From: Oasisia sp. SBJ-2009
Lineage: Eukaryota > Annelida > Polychaeta > Sabellida > Siboglinidae
DNA: 64,000 bases
Assembly: GCA_964017155.1 (NCBI GenBank)
Contig: OZ024865.1
Span: 17,378,399 to 17,442,398 of the forward strand
Reading direction: 5' to 3'
Position numbers and translations under genes: made by a program
Shown: positions 37,912 through 49,888 of the stretch, piece by piece
Layout of the letters: every line of letters starts with the position of its first letter
Numbering within the stretch: position 1 is the stretch's first letter
The notes under the pieces: model-generated
Told to the model about the DNA's origin: nothing
The model's input: the letters and a program-made list of their open reading frames with translations, nothing else
Database searches by the model: none

Positions 37912-38170
37912 TTCATATGAAATGTCAATGCGTGGTCGCCCACGGAAATATGCCACCGACTCGGCAAAGAAAAGGGCACAAGCACTTGAAGCAGAACAGA
38001 AACGAAATCAACCGCCCGCAAAAGTGTACATAGGCGAAGAGTTTATGGATTCAGACAGAAGTAATGACCGGCATCAAAACTGATGCAGCGTTCGCCAAGT
38101 GTCTTATTGACTCTGTTATGACTCGGCTTCAACCATTTTCACATTGTTTTAATACTGCGTGTGCCAGCTG
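37912..38170 (+). pseudogene. Frameshifted first exon of a multicopy gene (MRGRPRKYAT type)
   Basis: ATG at 37921 or 37927 opens MSMRGRPRKYATDSAKKRAQ followed by a basic helix and KVYIGEEF. A shift near 38045 moves the frame, after which TEVMTGIKTDAAFAKCLIDS and VMTRLQPFSH continue to TGA at about 38168. The combination of an AT-hook-like GRPRKYAT start, a basic helix, x-YIGxEF and a final T-D-x-x-F-A-x-x-L-L-D is familiar from uncharacterised repetitive genes of molluscs and fish. Assignment is from recall, not a search. One frameshift makes it a pseudogene. Confidence 0.45.
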
Positions 38171-39610
38171 ACAAAATTGTTTTGCTATTAAATTAGTCGA
38201 CGGTATTAGGCCATTTAGGGTCATTCCGAGTGAACGCAAATAAAATTCCATAAATGGGTTGCTGTCATCGACGTCTAAGTCTGACTAAGACTTAGTCTTA
38301 GTCATAGATTATTTTTGAATGGTTCAGAAAATAAATTAATACAGTACGATGAAAGCTTTGCCGCTTTGCATTTGGTAAGATTAGCAAGAATCAAAAATTT
38401 GAAAGTTCTAGCTTAAATAGGTTTCAAATTATGGCACTTTGACATTTGACAGCTTGTTAAATTTTTTTTTTTTAATTCACATTTCACTAGTCAATATATT
38501 CTGCAATCTTGAGCCTGTGTCAGTGAAATTGTGTTGAGATGATCTATATAATATAGAGATTACATAAATACAATTGGAATATAAATACAGTGTACGTTTA
38601 TTGTACAGCAAGTTGATACAAATCATGATTTATTCAAAATATCACTCGCGATAGGGTTTTCAGACCCTGATTGTGAGCAGAATACACGAATACGGTAGAC
38701 ATAAATTGTACATATTTGGTATATAAATGTGCAAATCGGAGGAATATGGCAGATCTGGTTACCTTAATTATGAATCTATAGATATGGAAAAATGGTATGT
38801 TATTATATTTCTTAAAATATGACCAACTTCCAACCCAAATATTTCAATGAGGCATAGCTTGTATTGTCACAAAGCCTTTTCTAGGTGTAAGCTCATTCCT
38901 ATAGCTCAAATAACTAGTAAGTCTCAATATCCTTCCGAGTTCCTTCACAACAAAAATGGCATACGTCTGGGTGCCCCAATTTTTAAAATAAATTGCTCAT
39001 GATATACGAGATGGTTTTCAGACATTGATTGTAAGCTAAATATGGATGGTTCAATGAACTGTTGTGTCAGTTTGATATCTATGCATAACATTGTGAATTA
39101 TCAGAGCAACATGACATGCCTGACTGTCTTAAGTTTTTAAATTAAATAACTTAACTAAAATTAATTTTGGCTTCCAAAATTGCTTCCGTCTCTTGAAAGA
39201 AGAATGAGGACCCACTGGTACCCAAAACTTATCAATATATCACTTACGAGCGTGTTTTCAAGCACTGATTTTGAGTTAAACATACATGTTGTTAGTAATG
39301 TTTATAAATATTAGATATATATGCATATCGGTATACATTTTCAGGGTGTTTTGCATGTCTGTTTGTCGCATTTATGAATCTGTACATATTAAAACTGGTA
39401 TAGATCTGTTTACGAGGCATAAAGCAAACATAACACAAATATCAAGTAAATTTATAAAAAATTCTCATACAAATATAAGTTGTATTAATTGTAATTTAGT
39501 GACAGTTCTACCATGGGTAGATTTTTTCAATTTATGTCACAGTACTTACATGTACATGTATACTGCTTTTATCCAGTGATGGGTTCGCAGCCCAGTAATT
39601 TTTTTCTCAA
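38171..39610. repeat. Non-coding with three diverged repeat units
   Basis: TATCACTCGCGATAGGGTTTTCAGACC..TGATTGTGAG near 38640 recurs in diverged form at about 38998 and 39238, suggesting an old tandem array with units of about 240-355 bp. A near-perfect palindrome of GACTAAGAC units lies at 38283-38303. Confidence 0.55.
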
Positions 39611-39693
39611 GAATTTGCCAATGTTCGTCACTACAGTGATGACTTTGGACTGGATTGCGAATGGAATTTCTTCGTGACCAGCTATGGTAAAAA
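39611..39693 (+). pseudogene. Relic of a transposon-type protein (SHGKG-like segment)
   Basis: The frame reads EFANVRHYSDDFGLDCEWNF then FVTSYGK. A W-x-F-F-A-T-S-H-G-K-G segment preceded by a Phe/Tyr-rich stretch is a hallmark of a multicopy uncharacterised gene family in invertebrates. Here His is Tyr and the downstream part is lost. From recall only. Confidence 0.45.
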
Positions 39694-39875
39694 CATGTTT
39701 GATTGATTTTTAACCATTGTGGCCATTCTTATTTGTGTACACTTAACACAGCTTTTGTCAAACTTTCAATTTTATTTTGTATTTCAGTTGCAGTTCACTT
39801 TTCCAGCTGATTTTCCATACATGTATTCTTCAATACTTTTGCATAATATAAATTATAAAATTTATATTGTTGCAG

Positions 39876-39971
39876 AATCCCCTATGATGACGACCCAATG
39901 TGATTAGAAGCAGTTGATCCAGCTGATAAAACCTATCAATTTGGAGATGATACACTAGAAGAGATTCGCCG
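39876..39971 (+). pseudogene. Probable exon of the decayed transposon-type gene (a)
   Basis: Acceptor (ATTGTTGCAG), then IPYDDDPM, a TGA stop, LEAVDPADKTYQFGDDTLEE and a phase-2 donor (GTAAAT). It joins in frame to the exon at 40811. The single TGA suggests decay. Confidence 0.4.
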
Positions 39972-40069
39972 GTAAATATTATGATGTATGTATGTGTTAC
40001 ATTAAGTAATTTTTTTTATGCAAAACTATGACACAAACTTGTAACTTTTGTCATGGTTTAAAGGTAAAG

Positions 40070-40395
40070 GTAAGTTCTTATATAGCGCAGTATCCAATCT
40101 TTAGGATTGCTCAAAGTGCTTTTTACACTTTACTCCCTGGCAGACCTGTTCAATCGAAGACCATCTCGGCTTCTCTGGGAAGCATTCAGCCACGTGGCAA
40201 TTTCGCGAAGACTGCTTGTACACAAATATTCATCACTGTTTATAGCCAGATACTCATTCATACAGCTAAGTTAACTGGAGCAATGTAGTGTGAACAAACT
40301 TGCCCAAGGTTTCACATGGCAGCACAGGATTTGAACCCGGGTCCTCTTATTTGACCGTCTGATGCTCTACCCCTGAACCACTGCGCTAATACTAG
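40070..40395 (-). mobile_element. tRNA-derived SINE, full-length-like
   Basis: On the minus strand, from 40395, it starts TAGCGCAGTGGTTCAGGGG (A box) and has B box GGGTTCAAATCC, then CTGTGCTGCCATGTGAAACC and a body ending GCGCTATATAAGAACTTACC. It aligns throughout with the copy at 63625-63952. About 320 bp. Such SINEs are mobilised by partner LINEs. Confidence 0.85.
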
Positions 40396-40810
40396 CAACC
40401 TTTGTTTATGACCAATATTAAAGAAAAACTGTTAGTCTCACAGACTGGTACATTTCATCATGATGACATTTCAGTAGTATGCCTACAGTGCAGTTGTGAG
40501 GAACACTAAATAGGTTTTCAGCTCACTTAGTCTTCATGGCATTAAAATGAACTGATTTTATTCTAATATTATTTTACTTAAAACCACAAATGACCTGTTA
40601 TGGTGCTGTGCAATTTAGCAAACACAATTTGCTGTGTTTTGTGGTGAAAAACTCAGATTAACAAAAATAAATTTCATTCAATATTACAAATTCACTATTC
40701 AGGGCTGTATAGTCCAAAGGACCTGAGGACCTCTTGGGCCAGTGTTGATGATTACAGTCCATTTTGAGGTGTTTACAGTAATGCTCACTGGTTTGGCTGT
40801 TTTATTTCAG

Positions 40811-40955
40811 ATGCCGCAAAGACGTTGCCACCATGCAGCCTGTTACTACATGTGAACTTGTGCATGACATTGACGAAATTGTGACTGATGAATACAGACG
40901 ATGAAGACATGACACTGATATGACAAGAGCGGAAGACGGCACTACCAGAATGGAG
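40811..40955 (+). pseudogene. Probable exon of the decayed transposon-type gene (b)
   Basis: It follows the acceptor TTATTTCAG. In the phase set by the exon at 39876 it reads RCRKDVATMQPVTTCELVHD, IDEIVTDEYRR, a TGA stop, RHDTDMTRAEDGTTRME and a donor (GTAATC). The long consistent frame across a splice supports a former gene. Function unknown. Confidence 0.4.
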
Positions 40956-43900
40956 GTAATCATTGGTATTTGATATTCATAAAATCTCATCATGACACAA
41001 GTAACTGCATTTTAAAGATGTTTCTTATAAACTATTCATTTTGTATAATGGCAACAAAGATGTTATGTTTGTTTTGATTAATTAAGTTTATAATGATGTA
41101 GGTGTATGTTGCCATATTTTTGTTACAAACATAGAAATTAATATTACGGAAATTATACATTGAAATACCCATTACATCATACACTATAATTGGTATCAAC
41201 TGCATTCTGATTGGGTAGGCTGAGTAAAGTGGAATACATAACTCTATCTTTACAGAAAGCACTAATTAATGCCCACCTATGTCACTGCATTCATACAATG
41301 TTGCTGTGTTTGTGGTCATCTCATATGAATAACCAGAGAAAAATATGCCAACTATGTGATTATGGTGAAGAAACATTTAATTCATAATTACAAACTTACA
41401 ACATATTCAAAATTATTCATCACTAGCCTATGCAAAGTCAAAGGGTGTAGGCTTCCCTATGACCTGAAAATAAAACGAGTTTCAAGTGTGCGGTACTTCT
41501 GTCATTGAGTAACACAAATTCTTTATACTAATAAGTTCTGCTGGTAAAACAATTATTACAATTGTTGTCACACACACAGCTATGCACGGTTGTAATGTTT
41601 AAAAAATTAAACCGCTTGACCAGTAAAGCATTATATATGTTAATATGCATCTAAATTGTGAGCTTAGGTATATAACAGGTCTTAGTAAGGTGTAACATAT
41701 CTGGCATGTAGAGTTTACGATATGAATACCAAATACCAAACAATTGTATAATTGACTTTTGCTAAATGTATCATCACATAAGATATCATAAATGTCAGAG
41801 CCATGTTAATTGTCACGTTGTTTCTTGTACAGTTAGATGTGGATGCACAGAAAATGTCAGGTACCTGGCATGCAGTACCATTAAAGAGAGTGAACTCGCA
41901 CAGTAATGCCATCGATATCCAAGCCGATGAAGTTCACCAAAGAATGCTGAACCTATCTTATAGTGTTGAGAGAGGTTGACCGAAGGCTCATGCCATATTT
42001 GCCAGACCATGGCACCCCCTGTTCTACCACAAACTGCAAAGCTAGTAAGATCTCACCATATTCGCATGTCAAGCAACCTGCATTCTATATTGGTCTCTAG
42101 TCAGTTTGGATAACTGACTGGCCTGGAAGTCAGTGCACACTGCACACACCATCGGTACGGGGGAGTCTGTCACGGATGCAACACACAACTGAGATCACTC
42201 GGTTGATATTCACATGACATTTTATCTGCAGCGTCTTGCACAGCCCATGGTTGTGGAATCTTGGACGGTATATAGCTTATTAACTTGTTGACCTAGTGGT
42301 GCTGTTCAGTTTCCTGTTGAGTGTTGACCTGAAAAGAAAAGCATAATATTCAAACTCAGTAAACAAAAACTGGCATCATGGTATTAGAGTTGTCATTATG
42401 GAGTGTTCATTGCCATAATCAATAAATCTACAGCTGTATAACATAATATCTTATGTATGACCTAAAGCATTCCACAAAAAAGGCAGCAAGAAATGTTCGT
42501 CTACAGCAGCACGTACAGGTTAATATCTAAGCAGGGTTGTAATTTATTAGGTGTGTATTGTCATTACATGAAAGTAAAATTACCCTGCTATATTTAATTG
42601 TAAGGATGCCTTATTTTGGATATTATTATAGAATTATTTGAATACTCCCAAACATAGCGCATTCATATTTTATGTTTTATTTTCAATATACAATTTTGTA
42701 TCAGGGTATGTCATGTAATAACTACTACATATGTTATATTTGACATTTAATGGCTCAGCTGGAGGTTGTATCCATGTCAAAGTGAATGTTGGAAGTGCCA
42801 AAATAAGGTGGTGTTGTGATGCCAACATTATATTTCCTTCACCAAATATTCAAACATGTCTACCTTCTTCAGAATGAATAATAATTGATTTTATAAATTT
42901 ATTTCTGAGTTATCGTTATATGCTGAATAGTTTTTTTTAAAGGTGTTGGCCAAAGTCTGTGTGGACACTGGACTGGACTCACTTAGTATAACATGCATTA
43001 CACAACTGCAAAGGTTATCCTAGTTTTCCATGTCCAAGATATTATGAACATTTTAATGAAAGCAAATGTGTATTGAAATGGGCATATTAAAATATTTTGA
43101 AAATGTATACATTGTTGATTGTTAAAATGTTTAATTCACTTGGTGTGATCAGACGTTGGCCTCTTGCAAACTACGTATCCTCCATGCATTTGCCCGACAC
43201 AACTGATTGCATTAATCTTAGTCCCTCCTCTGCCTCGTCTCACTTGCATTGTAGTGTAGCCCGTACTAATAAATCATAATTCGAGTTGTATTATGCATTC
43301 ATATATTGCTGTGATGAAAATATAAAGATTAGAACAGCTGGCATATGTGAGTTGAAAGGTATCACATATTACAAGACTACAGCCAGGCATCACTGACCAC
43401 AATGGAAACAAGGGCAAGAATGTTATGTGTAATACTTGCATATGGTATACACTAGCTGATGGCTATACAAGCATTTTATGTTCAGGTTTACATTTTTTAT
43501 ATTGAATAAATTCATCACCATCATGGTTGTCATAACAATCTAACTTATGTTGCATAAAATATAATGCAAATCAACAACATCCAGCAATCATAGTAAAATG
43601 TGAGTCACAAAACACTGTTTAAATAATTGTGATAACCAACATAATTATTCGTTTGACGTTCTGTTGCACGACATAACGGATGCTCCCCACGATCAACCGG
43701 AGCCTACTGCCAAAGTTCCAAAGCCAATGATTTATCACTTCGTCCCTCACGCCATCTACTCTCACTAGATTTGTACTTTTGCAATTACATAGCTTTTTAA
43801 CAAGATCCTGCGTAATCAAATGCAATACCGGTATACCATATAAAATTATAATGTCAAGTCATGTGAGCGATGCCGGGCGATGCCGACTGTCAAACTGGTT

Positions 43901-43980
43901 TTACAATGTCAGACTTGTAATCTTACAAGTTAGAGAATCTGCGTCGAGTTGCTAACTGCGATAATGCACTTAAGACGTAC
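40956..43980. other. Intron-like non-coding stretch
   Basis: A block at 41281-41400 matches 59635-59790 (see that entry). A possible exon near 41835-41970 (LDVDAQKMSGTWHAVPLKRV) has an acceptor but no family. Nothing else recognised. Confidence 0.45.
41281..41400 (+). repeat. Interspersed repeat, copy 1 (partner at 59635)
   Basis: GGTCATCTCATATGAATAAC, GTGATTATGGTGAAGA and TTCATAATTACAAA correspond to the block at 59635-59790 in the same order and orientation. Confidence 0.7.
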
Positions 43981-44713
43981 CTTCACAGAAGAAGCATTTC
44001 GTCTTCGGAATATTCGTCATGACACGCAGATCGAAGCACGTGTCATTTGTTATTGTGCCGTAGGCTGCCGATCTCGTATAAAACACGTGACCCAAAAAGG
44101 GCAGGACGTCTACACCGGCTAATAGTTTCACCAGTTATACCCGGTGTAACGACGATTCTTTTTTGCCGAATAAAAACAGACAAGTACGCATTTTAAAATT
44201 AAACTGAATGTGCATACTAGTTAAACTATTGATACATTACACATCACGACATAAAAGAAAAGGATTGGCGATGGGCAAAACGAAATGATTGGAAACCTTT
44301 AAATAACAAAATTCAAAATAGGCGAAAATATTAATTCACACTTTAAAAGCTTTATGACCGTGTTATATTTTGAATGGACCTGGGCTGGTTTTTTATTATT
44401 GATAATACATTGTTTAACATTAAATTCACCGCCATAGCTACTTTTTAGAAGATGTAGAACGTTAGATATTGTTATTGTGGTGTTGCCTTCATTTCTGTTG
44501 AATTGAAATTGTGCATTTATATGCAGTTAATGTATTTTTAAAGGCAGTGCCATAATTCTGTTAATTAGTGAAACAACAAATATGTTATATGAAGCCTGGT
44601 GAAATTATCACCAATATTACCACGGGAGGTTTGTCTCTGCTCCTGTAATTGATTTTTCCAACTTAGACATAGTTGTAATATAATAATGTAGTTAGGTATA
44701 GAAAATATATAGG

Positions 44714-45205
44714 CTCGAAGATGCCTGGGCCAGCGAGCTTCTGTGACAGGCATATGAGAGCAAATCATATTATTTATAATATTTTGGTATTCAGAGATAT
44801 TATGTATAAGAGTAAACATAGTAATATGTATAGATGGATGGATGGACGGGCGGGCGGGCGGGCGGGCGGGCGGGCGGGCGGGCGGGCGGGCGGGCGGGCG
44901 GGCGGGCGGGCGGGCGGGCGGGCGGGCGGGCGGGCGGGCGGGCGGGCGGGCGGGCGGGCGGGCGGGCGGGCGGGCGGACGGACGGACGGACGGACGGACG
45001 GACGGACGGACGGACGGACGGACGGACGGACGGACGGACGGACGGACGGACGGACGGACGGACGGACGGACGGACGGACGGACGGACGGACGGACGGACG
45101 GACGGACGGACGGACGGACGGACGGACGGACGGACGGACGGATACTATATACTCGAATATGCCTGGGCAGCCATCTGAGAGCAAATAATATATAACTTAT
45201 AGTTA
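44714..45205 (+). repeat. Ordered tetranucleotide array (GATG)3(GACG)1(GGCG)32(GACG)41 between direct repeats
   Basis: The array spans 44833-45140 with GGCG units at 44849-44976 and GACG units at 44977-45140, all in the same register. It is flanked by direct repeats: CTCGAAGATGCCTGGGC at 44714-44730 and CTCGAATATGCCTGGGC at 45152-45168, each followed by TGAGAGCAAATMATATT. Arg/Gly/Asp-rich and Pro/Ser/Val-rich frames are artefacts. Confidence 0.95.
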
Positions 45206-46630
45206 TTGTTGATAATATATTTATTGTTGATACTTTCAAATGCAAACTCATACAAACATTGTCGCATACCCACATACAGAGACAAAAGATTCACACTGTC
45301 ACGTTGGTTTTTGTCTTGAATCATGACACTGATGCAAAATCGGTGTTACGTACATTAATAACAGTGTTGTAAAAACTGCACTACTAAAATGTATGACATA
45401 GTAAGACAAATCTAATCTGTATATATATTTGTTTTCCAGAAAATGCAATCTACGAAAGAAAATGGTGTGAATGTGAACATTGACACGCAACGTGCTTGGA
45501 TTTACAACAATGGAATGACAACATAATATATATACACTGAATCTGTAGTGTCCTGTGAACATTGGCATACAATGGCCCATTGAAAATCAGATGGCCCATT
45601 GAAAATCACGATATACCACGTGACATGGTTACCATCAAGAAATAAAGCTTTTACTACTATTACAGTACTGTATGAGTTAATGTTATTATTATGCATTCTG
45701 TAAATGTCAGTATGCCACGTTTAATGGAAAACTTTCATCAAAACAATAATTGGAAACTCACAAATACATGTTAAATATTGTAGAACATTTACAAAAAAAT
45801 ATATATACTGTGTTATACAATATAATAATTATTACAAAGTGACAAGTTTTTTATTTGATATGTTAATTGACAAGTAATGACATTAATAATAAATGTCCAC
45901 TAGGTTTATACTTGTTCATGTAACCACAAACAAGTGCTGCAGTTGACTACTAAGATTCTACTTTAGCCAGTTATAGGATGTTAAATTGATATTTCCCAAT
46001 AAAACAAAAGTAATGCAACAGTGGTCCCACCTGGAGAGTGGCTCATCAAATTCGTCCCTGGTCAGTAGAAGAGTATAGTGGATATATATATATATATAAG
46101 TAATTATAATTAACCGTCTGTGTTTAATGCGTTGCAAATTGGCGAATGAAGACAGACAGAAGTAAATAGACATCAATGTCTCAGAGAAGAGACTACCACT
46201 CTGCGTCAAAATGTTAGTTAGCGATTTATATATAGATAAATAATTAAGGAATTTTTGGAATGGAGTGTTATCCAATGGTTTGCACACCCTACAATAGTTG
46301 TGTTACCAATAAAATACCTTGTACCCTACTAATGTTCATTTGACTGTGTAATATTACTATAATACATCATGCATGTTTGGGACGTCTGGTACATATGACT
46401 GCATTTCCCCTGGGCAACACTGAGTTACTTAGCTAGCTGTAATCGGTCAATATATGATACTGCCACAAGCTCCATTTCATGAAAATTAACTAAATACCAG
46501 AGTTAAGTAAAAAAACGTATTTCAAAAGATGTGCCCTCAAAAATGTCGTTCACGCATAAAAGTGCCTTCTGTCTGCCAACTGCACCCTGTCCTTTTCAAG
46601 ACCTAGCTGGAACACTGAATTATTGTAGGT
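45206..46630. other. Non-coding stretch
   Basis: Contains a 20-bp tandem duplication ATGGCCCATTGAAAATCA at 45571 and 45591 and a short AT tract near 46083. No gene recognised. Confidence 0.5.
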
Positions 46631-46634
46631 GTAA

Positions 46635-46676
<42 letters not shown>

Positions 46677-46680
46677 TTAC
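46631..46680. repeat. Perfect AT-cored palindrome
   Basis: GTAAATGTAT, an (AT)n core, and ATACATTTAC form a perfect 50-bp palindrome directly before the LINE relic. Confidence 0.9.
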
Positions 46681-46682
46681 AG

Positions 46683-49600
46683 GTTGATTCATTCAAGTAC
46701 CTCGGTGTTATGTTAGATGAAAAATTGTCATTTAGAGAGCATGTTACAGCCGTGCAAAACGTCTCGACGTTCTTCGAAAGTTACGAGTTTTCTACGTTGA
46801 TCCACTACTTCTTCTACCTCTATACCGTAGCACAATTGAACCTCTCATAACCTACTGGGCATTTCCATGAACATTTGGAAAATAGTCTGAAATTGTATTA
46901 ATTGAATTTCCATGGATTTTTACATGTTTTTGATAGGACATAACTTAAAGTTATAGGAAAGAAACAATTTTCAATCATTGGACAATGCTTTATGTGAAAA
47001 TGCTACATCCTACCTACCACTGAAATTATAACATTTCACTTATTTAAAATGTAAATAATTAGTGCCCCTTTATATCCATATTTTCTGTTACTCTCTTAGT
47101 TTGCTCAGTTGCTTTGATTTGTTAAGCCTTTGTCTCATGTATTATGACAATAACATTTCTGAGTCTTCTCTGTATTTTTAAGAGATGCTTCTGCACTGAG
47201 GTGGTGCTTTGGTAGTCTGAGACTGCCCATTATAAATCTCCTCCTTATTTTTATACTTTATTAAATGATACAAACTATATCCATATCTAGTGAATCTATA
47301 CTGTGATATTGGACACTGAACATGTGTAACGTGAGTCACGTGTAATGCGAGTCACCAAAATAAGGTATTGTAACGCGAGTCACAATGCATTTGTTAGATT
47401 TTTATCTTGTTCTAAGACATATAACAATGTGTTGCAAAACATTACATTATAGAAGGTAGTATGAATGTTTTCATTGATTATAATTCTGCCACCAACATAA
47501 ATTTATTTACTAAGATATCACTTAAGCCTTTAAATTCCCTGTTTGTTAATAAATCACATGTATGCTTTATAAAACACAAAACACTTTGAATCTGATTTCA
47601 TCTATCACCAGTGACAAAACATTATTTTCAAACATTATATTGAATAAGAAACAATAGATCATACTTATTTTCAATAGAAAAAGAAAAAAAGGGTTCAAAT
47701 TTACTCGTTAGCTGTGTATATTATCCCCACACATGGACATGGGCTGAATGCATGCCAGGCTCATGCATACAATATTTTCTACTATTCAGATAAATGTGTC
47801 CATGTTTCATTTCCATTCAATTTGTACATACTAAAATATTTAGTTTTGGTTTGCTAGGTAGCAGTCAGTGTACGAATTATTGAGTAAGATTAACTACATA
47901 CCTGTATACCAGGTAGGTGATCATATCAGCAGGAATTAATGAAAGAAGTTAAATTGGCGGTGGAGATGGGTTTTTCATAAGACGTTTAAGACATTTATTA
48001 TTGCACTTAAATAAACCAACATTCAGAATTATGTATTGTATATTTATTCATAAACATTTGACATATTCACTGGAACTGAGTTTAGATGGTTTCACAACAT
48101 TCACAGTCGCTGAAAAACAGTGAGAGACATCTGAAGCTCTGTACTCGAGGTAAATACAAAGATTACTGCAAACAGCTGAATCAGATGAGTACAAACGGCC
48201 ATGACGCAAAGAAGGCAAGGGAACAGAACCTGTCCTGATCTAAACAAAAGAATATGACGAAAAAGGGACAAGAGAGTGTGAGGAATTGAGTAACAAAATG
48301 TTGAGCCCTGAAGATGGCAAGAGTAAATAGCAATGCCAGTTGGCAAAGGCAGCAACAATTTAGCAAAGACGGCTTTGGGTCAGTCATTCCCACCAACTCC
48401 GAAAGGGAGGAAAGCTGTAATGCGAAAACTGTACAGCACAGTTCAAATCGAGACATCACCCAATCAAAAACAATGTTATCTATGACAACGCCAGATGAAC
48501 ACAAAGGTGCTATTCCTGTGGTCCACATTGAAGCGGTCAAGTTGCTTTACCATAGAGATAACATGTTTAGTTGGTTTTTACAATAAAACTTGCATGTAAG
48601 TGGTCTTGCAAAACAATTGTAAAGGTAACTTTTATGATAAACAATCACCTGATGTATTTCTTTTAAAACAATAATATATTTCTGGATTTAAAGCACCATG
48701 TTCAAGTGTGCATTACTTCCTATACAAGTATACACTATTTTAGAAGGTAAATGTATATTTTTAAACGTAACATTGTGTGTTATCTAAACTACAGACAGAA
48801 TAGTTAATTTTGTTCAAGCTAAAATATGCATAAGGACTTATTTGTAATAATGGATTTCATGTAACGCGAGTCACAGTAACGCGAGTCACGCTGATTATCT
48901 AATTTATGTTTATGTTATTGACAACATTTCAAATCAATAATGACATTTTTTGAAACCCTATTTATTTGTGTTTCACACAAGGGTATTCACTATTTGCTAA
49001 CATTTATACTTTAAGGAGAAACTTGTCATGTATCAAGTGACGGTTTTGTGTTTTCCGTTCGCTGTAACGCGGGTCACGCTATAATTAGATAAAAATACAA
49101 ATCATACAATCAATTCAAATTTTCATTTGTTTATATCATTTAATACCTTATGCCATTACGTTCCTGTATGCATAAGTTGAACTTTTTAAATACATTATTA
49201 TAAGAGATATGTCAAAATAGTGTTAATGGAATGGTCAACATATGTAACGCGAGTCACATGGAAATGCCCTACTGCAGCGTTTGTTACTACCCTGCTCTCT
49301 CTGTGAAAAACCGTAACAGGCTTCTGAAAATCTCACACGTTTCTGCCAAGATAATTGGTTTACCTATACCAATGTTTTCCGAAATAATCGACCATGCAAT
49401 TTTGAAGAAAGCTCGAGCTGTCGCTACTGAGTCTGATCACCCGCCCTCTACGTTTTTCCATGTACTTCCGTCTCAAAGGAGATGCCGTTGTATACAATGT
49501 AAAACATCTCGCTACAGCAGGAGCTTTGTGCCTGTGGCCATTAGAATGTTGAATGCTAAATGAGTCATATTGCTCTCAACCGGTTGAATTGTTCTTGTAG

Positions 49601-49712
49601 TGGATACATCTGGAATTCACTTGCATTTTGTTGTGACCATCCCATATATTTTAGATGTACAATGCATATCCTTTTTAAGGATAATAAAGTGAAATTGATT
49701 GAAATTGAATTG
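46683..49712 (+). pseudogene. L2/Rex1-like LINE relic, C-terminal part, interrupted by a TIR element
   Basis: Left part 46683-46856: VDSFKYLGVMLDEKLSFREH, then after a frameshift KRLDVLRKLRVFYVDPLLLL and YRSTIEPLITY. Right part 49274-49563: CSVCYYPALSVKNRNRLLKI, KARAVATESDHPP, FFHVLPSQRRCRC and [12 protein letters not shown], stop TGA. This is the end of an L2/Rex1-type reverse transcriptase ORF. The relic closes with an AATAAAG-GAAATTGATT type tail to about 49712. Removing 46857-49273 puts the two parts back in one frame with only one TACT. Confidence 0.8.
46857..49269. mobile_element. 2.4 kb TIR DNA transposon inserted in the LINE relic
   Basis: Ends are the 13-bp inverted repeat GGGCATTTCCATG (46857-46869) / CATGGAAATGCCC (49257-49269). 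Target duplication is TACT at 46853-46856 and 49270-49273. The motif GTAACGCGAGTCAC recurs seven times in direct orientation: 47326, 47342, 47370, 48861, 48876, 49064 and 49244. A weak coding-like stretch lies at about 48080-48590 but no transposase is recognised. A 4-bp duplication fits several superfamilies, so none is assigned. Confidence 0.85.
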
Positions 49713-49714
49713 AT

Positions 49715-49716
<2 letters not shown>

Positions 49717-49774
<58 letters not shown>

Positions 49775-49828
49775 GTACATATATATTATAATAAGTGTGT
49801 TTGTGTATAAATATTATATATATATATT

Positions 49829-49885
<57 letters not shown>
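49717..49885. repeat. Compound (AT)n microsatellite
   Basis: Two AT tracts around ATAAGTGTGTTTGTGTATAAA. It starts exactly at the LINE tail, as if grown from it. Confidence 0.95.

Positions 49886-49888
<3 letters not shown>

Noticed and set aside
44565..45275. 236-codon Pro/Ser/Val/Arg frame and Gly/Arg/Asp frames on the other strand
   Set aside because: Frames of the GGCG/GACG array; tetranucleotide units give open frames in all phases.
48181..48586. Transposase in the 2.4 kb TIR element
   Set aside because: Some coding-like bias and a Lys/Arg/Glu-rich stretch but no recognisable catalytic motif; left as unassigned interior.
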